From Candidatus Daviesbacteria bacterium GW2011_GWA2_42_7 (GTDB lineage: Bacteria > Patescibacteriota > Microgenomatia > Daviesbacterales > UBA10151), in assembly GCA_000997105.1 (NCBI GenBank), contig LCEJ01000065.1:1-5904 (forward strand): DNA of 5,904 nucleotides, written 5' to 3'. The notes under the pieces were generated by a model, which was not told where the DNA came from, made no database searches, and saw only the letters and a list, made by a program, of their open reading frames with translations. Shown in pieces: positions 1 through 5,306 of the stretch. The translations under genes and the position numbers were made by a program. Position 1 is the first letter of the stretch, and every line of letters begins with the position of its first letter.

Positions 1-335
1 TTATTAGCCTGTTGTAATTGTATCGCAAGCTCCTGGGTATCTAAACCAGCTAAAACCTGTCCTGAAAAGACCTGGTCGCCTATTTTGGCATTGATGTAAG
101 CTAGCTTTCCGGATGATTTAAAATGAAGCGAAGCGGTATCTTTACCGGTAAAGATACCTGAGGTAGAGACTATAACTTTTATATCCTGTCTTTTAACTTC
201 GGTAAGCTGCAATTGGTTTGAAGATGTAGATTGGAGGAACAATAACCTTCCATGCAGAATCACTAAAATTATTACAATAATAAAAGCAAATGTTATTTTC
301 CTATGTTCCAAAAGAAGTTTTAAGACTTTTCTCAT
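1..335 (-). CDS. HlyD/MacA-family efflux periplasmic adaptor, N-terminal part (cut by window edge)
   Basis: The 111 visible residues begin the membrane-fusion (adaptor) subunit of an ABC- or RND-type export system. A basic start (MRKVLKLLLEHRK) leads into one hydrophobic segment at about residues 14-34, a signal anchor that would leave the rest outside the cytoplasmic membrane. A short linker follows, then a beta-rich stretch (about 42-100) with the lipoyl/biotinyl-like signature of this family: SSGKLAYINAKIGDQVFSGQ and then VLAGLDTQEL. The final visible residues (LAIQLQQAN) would open the coiled-coil hairpin. ATG at 335 is the only sensible start, because an in-frame stop lies about 37 nt upstream and no ATG, GTG or TTG comes between. 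No Shine-Dalgarno sequence is visible. The gene lies 58 nt after the L,D-transpeptidase and has its own candidate promoter. In related genomes a MacB-like permease and ATPase often follow, but that lies outside the window. Family assignment is fairly sure; cargo is unknown. Confidence 0.85.
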   Translation of the reverse strand, partial: MRKVLKLLLEHRKITFAFIIVIILVILHGRLLFLQSTSSNQLQLTEVKRQDIKVIVSTSGIFTGKDTASLHFKSSGKLAYINAKIGDQVFSGQVLAGLDTQELAIQLQQAN

Positions 336-368
336 GGGTAAACGGGGCAGTGTGACAGGAGCCTGATG

Positions 369-397
369 ATTTTACCAGGTTCAGCAGGCAGGATCAA
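369..397 (-). promoter_or_regulatory. Candidate promoter for the efflux adaptor gene
   Basis: On the minus strand, TTGATC (397-392) lies 17 nt from TAAAAT (374-369). The hexamer is preceded by TGG, giving an extended -10. The expected transcription start near 362 leaves a leader of about 27 nt, so this gene, unlike others here, does not appear leaderless. The -35 overlaps the stop codon of the L,D-transpeptidase, so readthrough from that gene is also possible. Confidence 0.45.
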
Positions 398-882
398 CCT
401 TGAGGCGTCTGCCCAAATATATGGATAGGGGTAGACATCTCCATCCAGTAATAAAGCTTTTCCATGTCAGGAGTTTTTAGGTTAACACAACCATGGCTCA
501 TAGGATACCCGAAGTTATTATGCCAGTAGGTTCCGTGCAACCCATAACCCCTCCAGTTGGGAACTTCGTTATTGCCAAAATAGATTACATAAGGGACATT
601 CGGAAGGTTGTAGTATGTGCCATAAGTAACACTACCTCCCTGCATTCCGGCAAGCCGGAGTTTGATCCAAGGGTAAAAAGTGCCGGTTGGTGTTGGCCAC
701 CACGGTTTACCGGTAGATATTACAAAATCAAAAACTTTTTCGTCCCCCGAAAAAGCCTGCAACTTTTGCTCTGATAAGTTAATTTCCACCCTTTTCTCTT
801 GGGCAAAAGTTGTATCTGCCGTAATGGCAAAAAAGGCAGATAGGAAAAATACCATTGCAAAGAATACGGCAAACTTTCCCAT
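394..882 (-). CDS. Secreted L,D-transpeptidase (YkuD domain)
   Basis: This 162-aa protein should be an L,D-transpeptidase, which forms 3-3 cross-links in peptidoglycan or attaches proteins to it through an acyl-cysteine intermediate. Residues 1-27 form a signal peptide with hydrophobic core FAVFFAMVFFLSAFFAI and a likely cleavage site after TFA (27/28). The rest is one YkuD domain: it opens with a strand typical of the family (VEINLSEQKLQAFSGDEKV), followed by STGKPWWPTPTG (56-67) and the catalytic motif H116-G117 ... S129-H130-G131-C132-V133-N134. Cys132 is the expected nucleophile. All catalytic positions are intact, and the length suits a single-domain enzyme with no LysM or other wall-binding module. 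It lies 68 nt downstream of the ATP-grasp gene on the same strand. A poor -10-like TATCCT (897-892) precedes it, so either its own weak promoter or readthrough from the operon could drive it. Confidence 0.95.
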   Translation of the reverse strand: MGKFAVFFAMVFFLSAFFAITADTTFAQEKRVEINLSEQKLQAFSGDEKVFDFVISTGKPWWPTPTGTFYPWIKLRLAGMQGGSVTYGTYYNLPNVPYVIYFGNNEVPNWRGYGLHGTYWHNNFGYPMSHGCVNLKTPDMEKLYYWMEMSTPIHIFGQTPQG

Positions 883-950
883 TGCATCACTAGGATAAAC
901 CAGTCAATTAAAACATCAGTTAAAAAAGTGTAATGGTGTTGAAAGAATGG

Positions 951-2192
951 TTACTCAATTAAAAATTGTATGTTCTCTTCAATCTTTTTTGACTTCTCTA
1001 GCAGGCTCCTTTTACTCAGATCTTTTATTGCATAGTAGTAAAGTGGAGTCCCATGTTCCTTTATCTCATCCCCAATTTTTGCTATTTTAGCAAACTCCCA
1101 AACACCGGGATCTTTTTTTAGGGAATTGATACCCCTCAATTGAGTCAGCTTGCCACTTTTCCTTGGGAAAAAAGCCTTTTGCATAATATAAAGCTTTTTA
1201 CTTCTATCCACTTTAATTTTCTTCCCAAGCCACACATCTATAAGTAAAGAGGTTAAATCAATACCATAGGCATTTAAATATCCGGGCTGTAAAGGCCCTC
1301 CGGGAAGCCTTGCAGCAATTTCTAAAAGGACAGGTCCATTAGGCGTCAATCTCAACTCGCAGTGGAATCCGCAGTTGTCAAACTCTAAAGCTTTAATAAT
1401 CCGCTTTGCCATCAGAATACAGTCGTTGATTTCCTTACCGGATAAACCGGTGGGAGGAATGAAATTGGCCTCTTGGGCAAACCTTGGTTCAGGCCCCATA
1501 ATAAATTCCACCATCCCGGCAATAAAAATCTTTAAGTTCTGGACAATTCCGTCAACACTAACTACTTTCCCGGGAAGATACTCTTCTACCAAAAAATTCC
1601 CTGTGAAGTTCTTGAAGGTTTCTTTTTGGTCCTGAGCTGTTGTTAATTTAATCTCATCTAGGATGTCATCTATATTAAACCCATCTTCTATTTTTATTGT
1701 CCCGTAACTTTCAGCTCCAAAAATTGGCTTGATAACACAAGGGGTTCCGATCTTCTTTACTGCCTGAAGAAGCTGCTTCTTATCATAATTTGAGATGACA
1801 GTAAGTTTTGGGGTTGGGATACTGTTATCCCTACAAGTCCGACGCATAAGGAGTTTATTACTGGAACTTCTTCGGGCTGCACCCGGGTTTAAACCGATAA
1901 GTTTTAGGGCACTGGCCAAGTCTGCTGCTTGGGTAACAGTATGCTCATAAAAAGTTCCTAAAGCGTCAAATTTTATATTTCTTGCTTCGGAGAATGTTAT
2001 CACATCAGATAAGAGTTTTGTTGAATGGTAAGTATCTGTTTTAATAACGTTTATTTTTGGTATTAGGCCTTTAAGCCACAACGGTAAATCGGTTGTTGCA
2101 AGAAATATATTTAATCCTTTTTCCTGTAGTTTTTCTAGTGTAAATTTTTTTCTCAACCCACCATGTTCAATAAGTAAAAAGTTTTTCTTCAT
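951..2192 (-). CDS. ATP-grasp ligase, BacD/L-amino-acid-ligase-like
   Basis: This 413-aa protein is a complete ATP-grasp enzyme, which joins a carboxylate to an amine or similar nucleophile through an acyl phosphate. Residues 1-110 form the N-terminal pre-ATP-grasp domain (FDALGTFYEHTVTQAADLA, then LIGLNPGAARRSSSNKLLMR, where substrate and nucleotide lobes meet). The ATP-binding lobe shows CVIKPIFGAESYGTIKI (152-168; Lys155 and the glycine loop) and LVEEYLPGKVVSVDG (201-215; the E-E-Y-L hinge that contacts adenine). Metal ligands are Glu279 (CELRL) and Glu291 with Arg295 in LEIAARLPGG (290-299). The Asn often found two residues after the second Glu is Ala293, which I recall from BacD-type dipeptide ligases. 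A C-terminal domain from about 310 resembles those of amino-acid ligases. The start codon overlaps the preceding stop by 4 nt (ATGA), so translation is probably coupled. The substrate cannot be read from the sequence; a small peptide or amino-acid conjugate is likeliest. Confidence 0.9.
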   Translation of the reverse strand: MKKNFLLIEHGGLRKKFTLEKLQEKGLNIFLATTDLPLWLKGLIPKINVIKTDTYHSTKLLSDVITFSEARNIKFDALGTFYEHTVTQAADLASALKLIGLNPGAARRSSSNKLLMRRTCRDNSIPTPKLTVISNYDKKQLLQAVKKIGTPCVIKPIFGAESYGTIKIEDGFNIDDILDEIKLTTAQDQKETFKNFTGNFLVEEYLPGKVVSVDGIVQNLKIFIAGMVEFIMGPEPRFAQEANFIPPTGLSGKEINDCILMAKRIIKALEFDNCGFHCELRLTPNGPVLLEIAARLPGGPLQPGYLNAYGIDLTSLLIDVWLGKKIKVDRSKKLYIMQKAFFPRKSGKLTQLRGINSLKKDPGVWEFAKIAKIGDEIKEHGTPLYYYAIKDLSKRSLLEKSKKIEENIQFLIE

Positions 2193-2389
2193 AAAGGGTA
2201 TTGTTCATAGGAACGGATTTTGTCTGCCATTGGCCTGTCCTGTTTAAATTTACTCCTGATATACCTGCTGGCAATTATAGCTGGCACTATAGCTAAAATG
2301 ATACCTAGAGCAACGCTACGGAGGATTGTTTTCTTAGCTAAATTTAGGTGTTTCTCAGCCGACAAACTTATATTTTCAATATTACTCAT
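2189..2389 (-). CDS. Single-pass membrane miniprotein, unknown function
   Basis: I do not recognise this 66-aa protein. It has a polar N-terminus (1-22), one strongly hydrophobic segment at about residues 23-42 (LRSVALGIILAIVPAIIASR) and a basic, hydrophilic tail (RSKFKQDRPMADKIRSYEQYPL). By the positive-inside rule the basic C-terminal side is probably cytoplasmic. There is no signal-peptidase site or lipobox. Its reality rests on position: its ATG overlaps the end of the dihydrouridine synthase gene by 8 nt and its stop overlaps the ATP-grasp start by 4 nt, the arrangement of a translationally coupled operon. It has no Shine-Dalgarno sequence. It could anchor or assist the ATP-grasp enzyme at the membrane, but that is a guess from adjacency only. 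An antisense frame of similar length exists and lacks such support. Confidence 0.7.
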   Translation of the reverse strand: MSNIENISLSAEKHLNLAKKTILRSVALGIILAIVPAIIASRYIRSKFKQDRPMADKIRSYEQYPL

Positions 2390-3353
2390 GATGAGATTCT
2401 ACAACAGGCAGCTTTTTGGATACATCTATTAACTCATTCAGGCTTTTTGTTTTCATTAGTCTTTCCCTAACCCCTACTGCTCCCTTAAAATTGTTGACAT
2501 AACATTTTACAAACTTTTTCATCATTTCAAAGGGCTTGTCCCCTTGGTAAGTATCATTAAAAAGTTCCAGGTGCTTAATTAGTAATTTAATTTTATCCTG
2601 TGGTGTAATACTTTCAGGATTAACATTTTCATTGAATAGGTAGACATTTTCAAGGATCCCCCGGCCAATCATCACTCCCTCAATACCATATTTTTTGCAC
2701 TTTTTCTCTGCTTCTTCTGCAGACTTAATATCACCGTTCCCAATGATCAAAATCTTAGGGTTAATTTTGTTTCTTAACTTAACAATTTTTGCCATCTCCT
2801 CCCAGTGGGCAGGGGGCTTTGACATTTCAGAAGCGGTGCGAAGATGGACTGTCAGGGCAACAATTTGTGTTTGTAGTAAAGTTTCCATCCAATCCTCGGT
2901 AACTATTTTTCTAAAGCCGATCCTTGTTTTGACACTCACCGGCAACCCTTTTGCGCCCTTGATAGTCGCTTCAATAATTTCCAGTGCCAACTTTGGGTTG
3001 CCAATTAAAGCAGAACATGCCCCTTTTTTAACAGCGCTTTTATCGGGACAGCCCATATTGATGTCTATGCCGTCAAATCCAAGCTTTTCTATTAATTTCG
3101 CAGTCCGGTAAAATTTTTCCGGATCTGTTCCCCAAATCTGGGCTACAACCGGCCTCTCTTTTTCGGTAAACTTTAGAACCTGTAAAGCTTTTTCTTTTCC
3201 TTCAGAAAAAAGGGCATCTACAGCCACAAATTCGGTAAAAAAGACATCGGGTTTTCCTACAAAAGTTACAATTTGCCGGAAAACAGTATCGGTCACCCCA
3301 TCCATCGGAGCCAATATCAAAATTGGGTTTTTTATCTTTTCCCAAAAATTCAT
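2382..3353 (-). CDS. dus: tRNA-dihydrouridine synthase (Dus family)
   Basis: This FMN enzyme reduces uridine to 5,6-dihydrouridine in the D-loop of tRNAs using NADPH. The 323-aa protein is full length, with a TIM barrel followed by a C-terminal helical domain. Visible motifs in order are LAPMDGVTDTVFR (14-26, FMN phosphate and ring contacts), QIWGTDP (72-78), INMGCPDKSAVKKGACSAL (98-116), where Cys102 is the expected catalytic acid, VSVKTRIGF (139-147, Lys142 and Arg144), LTVHLRT (167-173, His170), IIGNGDI (203-209) and GVMIGRGIL (226-234). The INMGCP form is closest to DusB, the usual single bacterial Dus, but the subfamily is not certain. It heads the operon with the membrane miniprotein and ATP-grasp gene and is divergent from the Nudix gene across 46 bp. 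A TATACT hexamer ends 7 nt before the ATG, so the message is probably leaderless or nearly so; no Shine-Dalgarno sequence is present. Confidence 0.95.
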   Translation of the reverse strand: MNFWEKIKNPILILAPMDGVTDTVFRQIVTFVGKPDVFFTEFVAVDALFSEGKEKALQVLKFTEKERPVVAQIWGTDPEKFYRTAKLIEKLGFDGIDINMGCPDKSAVKKGACSALIGNPKLALEIIEATIKGAKGLPVSVKTRIGFRKIVTEDWMETLLQTQIVALTVHLRTASEMSKPPAHWEEMAKIVKLRNKINPKILIIGNGDIKSAEEAEKKCKKYGIEGVMIGRGILENVYLFNENVNPESITPQDKIKLLIKHLELFNDTYQGDKPFEMMKKFVKCYVNNFKGAVGVRERLMKTKSLNELIDVSKKLPVVESHHE

Positions 3354-3360
3354 CGAGGTA

Positions 3361-3366
3361 AGTATA
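3361..3366 (-). promoter_or_regulatory. -10 element for the dus operon, probably leaderless
   Basis: TATACT on the minus strand (3366-3361) ends 7 nt before the dus start codon, placing +1 at about 3354-3353. No good -35 is visible; TAGCGT or TTAGCG near 3384-3390 is a poor match. The same hexamer occurs at the same place before the 118-aa gene. Confidence 0.5.
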
Positions 3367-3387
3367 TCTTAAATTATGTATATACGC

Positions 3388-3393
3388 TAAAAT
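3388..3393 (+). promoter_or_regulatory. -10 element for the Nudix gene, probably leaderless
   Basis: TAAAAT ends 6 nt before the ATG at 3400, so the expected +1 is the A of the start codon. The -35 region (TATCTT, 3365-3370) is poor and overlaps the -10 of the divergent dus operon, so the two promoters may compete. An AAGG directly before ATG is too close to act as a normal ribosome binding site. Confidence 0.4.
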
Positions 3394-3399
3394 TAAGGC

Positions 3400-3825
3400 A
3401 TGGTTGCAGGAATTATCAGGCCGCTGGCGCTTTGCATTATCAAGGATAAAGACAGAATTTTGGTCATGGACGGATATGACCCTAAAAAAGATAAATATTT
3501 TTACCGGCTTTTAGGAGGTGGAATAGAGTTTGGAGAAAGGGGAGAGGAGGCCTTAAAGAGGGAATTTCAGGAAGAACTTGGGACAGGGCTTGAGAATATA
3601 AAGTTTATAACTACCTTGGAAAATATTTTCACCTTTGATGGAAAACAAGGACATGAGATTGTCATGGTTTTTAAGGCTGATTTAGCCAATAAAGAATTAT
3701 ATAGTAAGGATTATATGGAAATTATTGATTCAAAGGACAACCATAAAGCCCTTTGGCAAAAAATTAGTGATTTTAAAGAAAAAAGATCAATTCTTTACCC
3801 TGATAACATACTGGAATATATTTAA
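3400..3825 (+). CDS. Nudix hydrolase
   Basis: This 141-aa single-domain enzyme should hydrolyse a nucleoside diphosphate linked to another group, removing damaged or excess nucleotides in the cytoplasm. The Nudix box is complete: G40, x5, E46, x7, R54-E55, F-Q, E58-E59, L, G61, so all Mg-binding glutamates are present. It is preceded by the expected strand (RLLGGGIEFGER) and an N-terminal beta strand typical of the fold (IIRPLALCIIKDKDRILVM). Length is normal for the family. Substrate preference is not readable. It is the only plus-strand gene in the left two thirds of the window and is divergent from dus. The 64 bp after its stop separate it from the convergent CheD-like gene and contain no hairpin with a T-tract, only an 11-bp palindrome (TTGATGATCAA, 3830-3840). 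Confidence 0.93.
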   Translation: MVAGIIRPLALCIIKDKDRILVMDGYDPKKDKYFYRLLGGGIEFGERGEEALKREFQEELGTGLENIKFITTLENIFTFDGKQGHEIVMVFKADLANKELYSKDYMEIIDSKDNHKALWQKISDFKEKRSILYPDNILEYI

Positions 3826-3889
3826 CAAGTTGATGATCAATTTGCAGAAGAAGTTATGATTTATACTATACTCTTGGGGAATTCTGCCA

Positions 3890-4372
3890 CTAAAAAGCGT
3901 TAAAGATATCAACAAACCTTTTGAAGGTTGCTATTAATATTTTATTAGATTTTGGTTGATAAATCAGATCAAATCGTGATCCTGTACAGATAGCTGCAAT
4001 AGCTTCAATAGAATATCTATCTCTCAAATTTTCTAAAAATGGTTGGGAAGGGACACCATTAATATTGATTAAGATTGCTTGGCTTCCAGTGATCTTTTCT
4101 AAATCAGCCTCTTTACTCATAGATGGCCATAGTTGCCTAAGATCAGGTGTCGCGTGGAAGAGTCCATAGTTTAAACCACGCTTATTTCTAAATATCCAGG
4201 CAAAACAGAAAACAAAATTCCTGCTGCGGAAACAAACCTCCTGATCTCCTACAATCAACTGATTTATTGGTACATCTACCAAGGAGTTGTCCTTGTAATC
4301 AGGATTACTAAATACAGGAATAGATTCAAAAGTAACTCTTTCAATTCTTTCCGGCGTGTACAAATCTGGCAT
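3890..4372 (-). CDS. Small CheD-like protein, candidate Cys-His deamidase
   Basis: No family is named with certainty, but the pattern resembles CheD, the receptor glutamine deamidase. Numbered from the ATG at 4372 (160 aa), Cys56 and His73 lie 17 residues apart (CFAWIFRNKRG, then GLFHATP), the spacing I recall for the CheD dyad Cys27-His44. Ser50 lies six before the Cys, where CheD has Thr21. The C-terminal part (PFLENLRDRYSIEAIAAICT, then GSRFDLIYQPKSNKILIATF) has the CheD order of helix, strand, Gly-Arg and paired strands ending near a tG-v-v-like turn. The usual GLGSC loop is not conserved, so activity is uncertain. A TTG start 30 nt further upstream is possible, but it lies inside the promoter, and TATAAT ends exactly 6 nt before the ATG, so the ATG is preferred. 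No chemotaxis genes are nearby. Coding status is fairly sure; function is tentative. Confidence 0.72.
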   Translation of the reverse strand: MPDLYTPERIERVTFESIPVFSNPDYKDNSLVDVPINQLIVGDQEVCFRSRNFVFCFAWIFRNKRGLNYGLFHATPDLRQLWPSMSKEADLEKITGSQAILININGVPSQPFLENLRDRYSIEAIAAICTGSRFDLIYQPKSNKILIATFKRFVDIFNAF

Positions 4373-4378
4373 TGGAGA

Positions 4379-4407
4379 ATTATAATAAAAATGTAGCTTC
4401 AATTCAA
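4379..4407 (-). promoter_or_regulatory. Promoter of the CheD-like gene, leaderless
   Basis: On the minus strand, TTGAAT (4407-4402), a 17-nt spacer, a perfect TATAAT (4384-4379) and then six bases lead to the ATG at 4372. The predicted +1 is the A of ATG. The alternative TTG start (4402) falls in the -35, which argues against it. Confidence 0.7.
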
Positions 4408-4454
4408 ACTATAGGTAGAAGAAATTAGGTTGTCTCTGATCGAATACCAGTATA

Positions 4455-4530
4455 TGGGGTGATCGACGGGATTTGAACCCGCAACATCTGCCTCCACAGG
4501 GCAGCGCTCTACCATTGAGCTACGACCACC
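4455..4530 (-). tRNA. tRNA-His(GTG)
   Basis: A 76-nt tRNA with all four arms. The acceptor stem is GTGGTCG pairing with CGATCAC (one G-U pair). An extra G at position -1 (4530) opposes discriminator C73, the identity mark of tRNA-His. The D-arm holds TAGCTCAATGGTAGAGC. The anticodon stem is CTGCC/GGCAG with loop CTGTGGA, giving anticodon GTG (4495-4497). The T-arm loop is GGTTCAAATCC-like. CCA is encoded (4457-4455). No clear terminator follows, and the CheD-like promoter lies in the 52 bp downstream. Its own promoter is not obvious. Confidence 0.98.
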
Positions 4531-4557
4531 AAATATAGGTCTTCGAACCATCAAAAC

Positions 4558-4571
4558 ATTGATATGTCAAT
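4558..4571. promoter_or_regulatory. Candidate operator over the PaaX/Cas2-like promoter
   Basis: ATTGATATGTCAAT is a near-perfect 14-bp inverted repeat (ATTGA / TCAAT). It covers the -35 hexamer TTGATA (4559-4564) and the start of the spacer. With the next two bases it matches 15 of 16 positions in the centre of the 36-bp palindrome after the gene (5226-5241). A repressor bound here would block RNA polymerase. The gene's own product, of a family related to dimeric PaaX repressors, is the obvious candidate, but this is inferred. Confidence 0.5.
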
Positions 4572-4586
4572 AAATTGTGCTATTTT
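4559..4586 (+). promoter_or_regulatory. Promoter of the PaaX/Cas2-like gene, leaderless
   Basis: TTGATA (4559-4564), a 16-nt spacer and TATTTT (4581-4586), which is preceded by TGC, an extended -10. Six bases separate the hexamer from the ATG at 4593, so +1 should be the A of the start codon. No Shine-Dalgarno sequence is present. Confidence 0.6.
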
Positions 4587-4592
4587 TAAGTT

Positions 4593-5186
4593 ATGTCTAT
4601 ATCTTCTGAGGGGCAGTCTCCGACAGTTAAAGAAGTTTTAATTTTATTAGGGGTTGGGGCATTGGTTGTGGCAAGTGTAGCTATGCCGGGACTTCCTATG
4701 GCTGCGGGTAGTATAGTGAAGATGTATAAGAAAAGAGAGCGCGATAAAAGAGAGCGGGAATGGAACCGCTTCAACCAGTTCAAACTTCATCAGGTTCTCA
4801 GAAGGTTATATTCCCAAAAAACAATTGAAATTTCTGAGGGAAATAACCAGGTATGTATCAAATTAACCCAAAAAGGGCACAGCCGGCTCCTTAAATATAA
4901 CCTTGAAGAGATAATGATCGAGCATCCACCAAGATGGGATGGTAAGTGGAGGGTAATTATTTATGATATTGCCAAGGAGAAAAGGGTACTGAGCGAAATT
5001 TTTAGACAGTTCCTTACTAAGATGATGTTTCTAAAACTACAGAAGAGTGTTTACCTCACGCCTTATCCTTGTGATAAACAAATAGAGTTTTTAAGGCAAT
5101 ACTATGGTTTAGACAAGGAAGTATTGTATTTAGTGGTAAACAAGATAGAAAACGAGGAGGCATACAAAAAATATTTTGGTCTTTAA
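4593..5186 (+). CDS. Membrane-anchored PaaX-like regulator with Cas2-like C-terminal domain
   Basis: The 197-aa protein has three parts. Residues 12-38 are a hydrophobic helix (VLILLGVGALVVASVAMPGL), followed by a highly charged linker (KKRERDKREREW, 46-57). Residues about 57-104 form a winged helix (LHQVLRRLYSQKTIEI, then IKLTQKGHSRLLKYNL). Residues about 114-197 form a ferredoxin-like Cas2/PaaX domain (WDGKWRVIIYDIAKEKR, then LKLQKSVYLTPYPCDKQIEF). Asp125 in IIYDI sits where Cas2 nucleases keep their catalytic Asp. I recall this architecture as common in CPR genomes, often labelled Cas2 or PaaX. No cas1, other cas gene or CRISPR repeat is in the window, so a DNA-binding regulator is likelier than spacer acquisition. 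A membrane-tethered transcription factor would be unusual; the helix might instead serve dimerisation. Shared palindromes in its promoter and after its stop suggest that it regulates itself. Family assignment is strong; role is inferred. Confidence 0.9.
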   Translation: MSISSEGQSPTVKEVLILLGVGALVVASVAMPGLPMAAGSIVKMYKKRERDKREREWNRFNQFKLHQVLRRLYSQKTIEISEGNNQVCIKLTQKGHSRLLKYNLEEIMIEHPPRWDGKWRVIIYDIAKEKRVLSEIFRQFLTKMMFLKLQKSVYLTPYPCDKQIEFLRQYYGLDKEVLYLVVNKIENEEAYKKYFGL

Positions 5187-5214
5187 TTAACTAATCGTAA
5201 CCAGGAGACTATTT

Positions 5215-5250
5215 TGATACTAATTATTGACATGTCAATAATTAGTATCA
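5215..5250. repeat. Perfect 36-bp palindrome with operator-like core
   Basis: Two 18-bp arms (5215-5232 and 5233-5250) are perfectly complementary with no loop. The core is ATTGACATGTCAAT (5226-5239), and the outer arms are TGATACTAATT and its complement. It begins 28 nt after the stop of the PaaX/Cas2-like gene, between convergent genes. Neither strand has a T-tract after it and the stem is AT-rich, so it is a poor intrinsic terminator. The core differs at one base from the 14-bp element over that gene's promoter, so a binding site for the same dimeric protein is the preferred reading. Confidence 0.9.
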
Positions 5251-5306
5251 TGTACCTTGTGAATCAAACCCAGGATTTAAGCCAGGCAAGGATGTTGCTA
5301 AGGGTA

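Noticed and set aside
385..399. Minus-strand GGTTGATCCTGCCTG resembling the 5' end of small-subunit rRNA
   Set aside because: It is the end and stop codon of the L,D-transpeptidase gene plus the next gene's -35; no rRNA sequence follows.
892..926. Terminator between the ATP-grasp gene and the L,D-transpeptidase gene (minus strand, TTTTTT at 926-921)
   Set aside because: No GC-rich hairpin precedes the T-run, so a terminator cannot be supported; cotranscription stays possible. The -10-like TATCCT lacks a good -35.
4438..4466. Direct repeat TGATCGA at the tRNA-His 3' end and 16 nt beyond, as an attachment site
   Set aside because: Only 7 bp, no integrase gene and no flanking element; well within chance.
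4586..4783. Minus-strand frame opposite the start of the PaaX/Cas2-like gene
   Set aside because: It is a shadow of a clearly recognisable gene on the other strand, with no family features or promoter of its own.
4593..5186. Part of a CRISPR-Cas adaptation module
   Set aside because: No cas1, cas4 or effector gene and no regularly spaced direct repeats occur in the window; the winged helix and hydrophobic N-terminus fit the PaaX-like CPR family instead.
5215..5250. 36-bp palindrome as a Rho-independent terminator shared by the convergent genes
   Set aside because: The arms are AT-rich, there is no loop, and neither strand has a T-tract directly after it. The core's match to the promoter element is better explained by protein binding. 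Termination is not fully excluded.
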